From NCBI GenBank assembly GCA_003641465.1, contig QNAJ01000087.1, positions 1 through 6,497 on the forward strand: DNA of 6,497 nt. The letters are read 5' to 3'. The translations under genes were made by a program, and so were the position numbers. Numbering within the stretch: the first letter of the stretch is position 1; every line of letters starts with the position of its first letter. Shown piece by piece: positions 6,119 to 6,497 of this stretch. The notes below the pieces were generated by a model. That model did not search any database. It worked only from the letters and a program-made list of their open reading frames with translations, and was not told the DNA's origin. The stretch is from Verrucomicrobiota bacterium. GTDB lineage: Bacteria > Verrucomicrobiota > Kiritimatiellia > B70-G9.

Positions 6119-6497
6119 ATGAACGGCGGGAATAGAAGCGGCTTTACACTTATAGAACTGCTGGTGGTGATAGCCATCATCGGTGTCCTGGCTGCGATTC
6201 TTATGCCGGCCCTGAATTCGGCGTTGGAGCGCGCTGACCGCGCGAAGGCCGCTCATCAATTGGGCCAGATCCGTGCCGCGGTGCAGGCCTATTACGGGGA
6301 GTACGGGACCATGCCCTCTCCGGATCCTCAGGGTACAACCGACTACGCCTATGGGTCGAAAAGCTGCAGTCATAAGCAGAACGCCGTGATGAACATTCTG
6401 CGGGGGAAGGACACCACCAACAACTCCCGGGGGTTGATTTTCCTGACGGTTCCGGAAGACTCCTTGACCGGAACCGACAAGGATGGAAACAGCTACA
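6119..6497 (+). CDS. second pseudopilin / prepilin-like protein (3' truncated by window end)
   Basis: The visible 126 codons begin MNGGNRSG followed by the cleavage site G8|F9 and FTLIELLVVIAIIGVLAAIL with the +5 glutamate E13. This is a classic prepilin N-terminal cleavage and methylation domain. The helix runs on to about residue 60 (ALERADRAKAAHQLGQIRAAVQAYYGEYG), followed by a variable region with MNILRGKDTTNNSRGLIFLTVPED and KDGNSY. The latter resembles the segment just before a DPWG motif in pseudopilins of the GspG type, so the downstream part probably includes it. The protein differs from the upstream one beyond the first ~60 residues, so this is not a recent duplication. ATG 6119 is chosen; an in-frame GTG at 6104 (five codons more) cannot be excluded, and neither has a strong ribosome-binding site. 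The stop codon lies beyond the window. Confidence 0.88.
   Translation, partial: MNGGNRSGFTLIELLVVIAIIGVLAAILMPALNSALERADRAKAAHQLGQIRAAVQAYYGEYGTMPSPDPQGTTDYAYGSKSCSHKQNAVMNILRGKDTTNNSRGLIFLTVPEDSLTGTDKDGNSY

Noticed and set aside
5623..6300. Possible tandem duplication of pseudopilin genes
   Set aside because: Similarity is limited to the N-terminal cleavage and helix region shared by all prepilin-like proteins; the remaining sequence and spacing differ.

Overview
The window reads as ordinary bacterial chromosome, moderately GC-rich, with every supported gene on the + strand and almost no intergenic space. The gene set points to a Gram-negative or diderm bacterium of the PVC type (Verrucomicrobiota, Kiritimatiellota, Lentisphaerota or Planctomycetota). 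Reasons are the ftsH-folP-cdaA-cdaR order, the style of TPR repeat (a 'NNIAWLLATSPD..VKDGRRALDLA' segment) and the tandem prepilin-like proteins. This placement comes from remembered family traits, not from a database search, and is tentative.

Layout: 1-130 holds the 3' end of an upstream gene that I cannot name. A short gap with a small hairpin (141-158) leads into ftsH (170-2182), the membrane AAA+ zinc protease. folP (dihydropteroate synthase, folate synthesis) begins inside the ftsH 3' end at 2115. cdaA (diadenylate cyclase, makes c-di-AMP) starts on the folP stop (ATGA overlap), and cdaR (YbbR-repeat regulator) starts on the cdaA stop (GTGA overlap). A small TPR protein with an N-terminal membrane anchor follows after 27 bases. 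Last come two type II secretion/type IV-pilus-like pseudopilin genes: a complete GspG-like one (5623-6087) and a second one cut by the window end (6119-6497).

Functionally, ftsH-folP-cdaA-cdaR looks like one translationally coupled housekeeping unit: membrane protein quality control, folate synthesis, and c-di-AMP signalling with its membrane regulator. In other phyla ftsH-folP and cdaA-cdaR each lie directly upstream of glmM (E. coli ftsH-folP-glmM; B. subtilis cdaA-cdaR-glmM). Here the two halves are joined and no glmM follows within the window. The TPR gene and the pseudopilins may be read through from the same transcript, since no terminator is visible, but they belong functionally to an envelope secretion or pilus-like system.

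I found no transposon, CRISPR array, RNA gene, prophage part or convincing new system. The most useful observations are the gene-order fusion, the folP start inside ftsH, and the unidentified upstream gene end.
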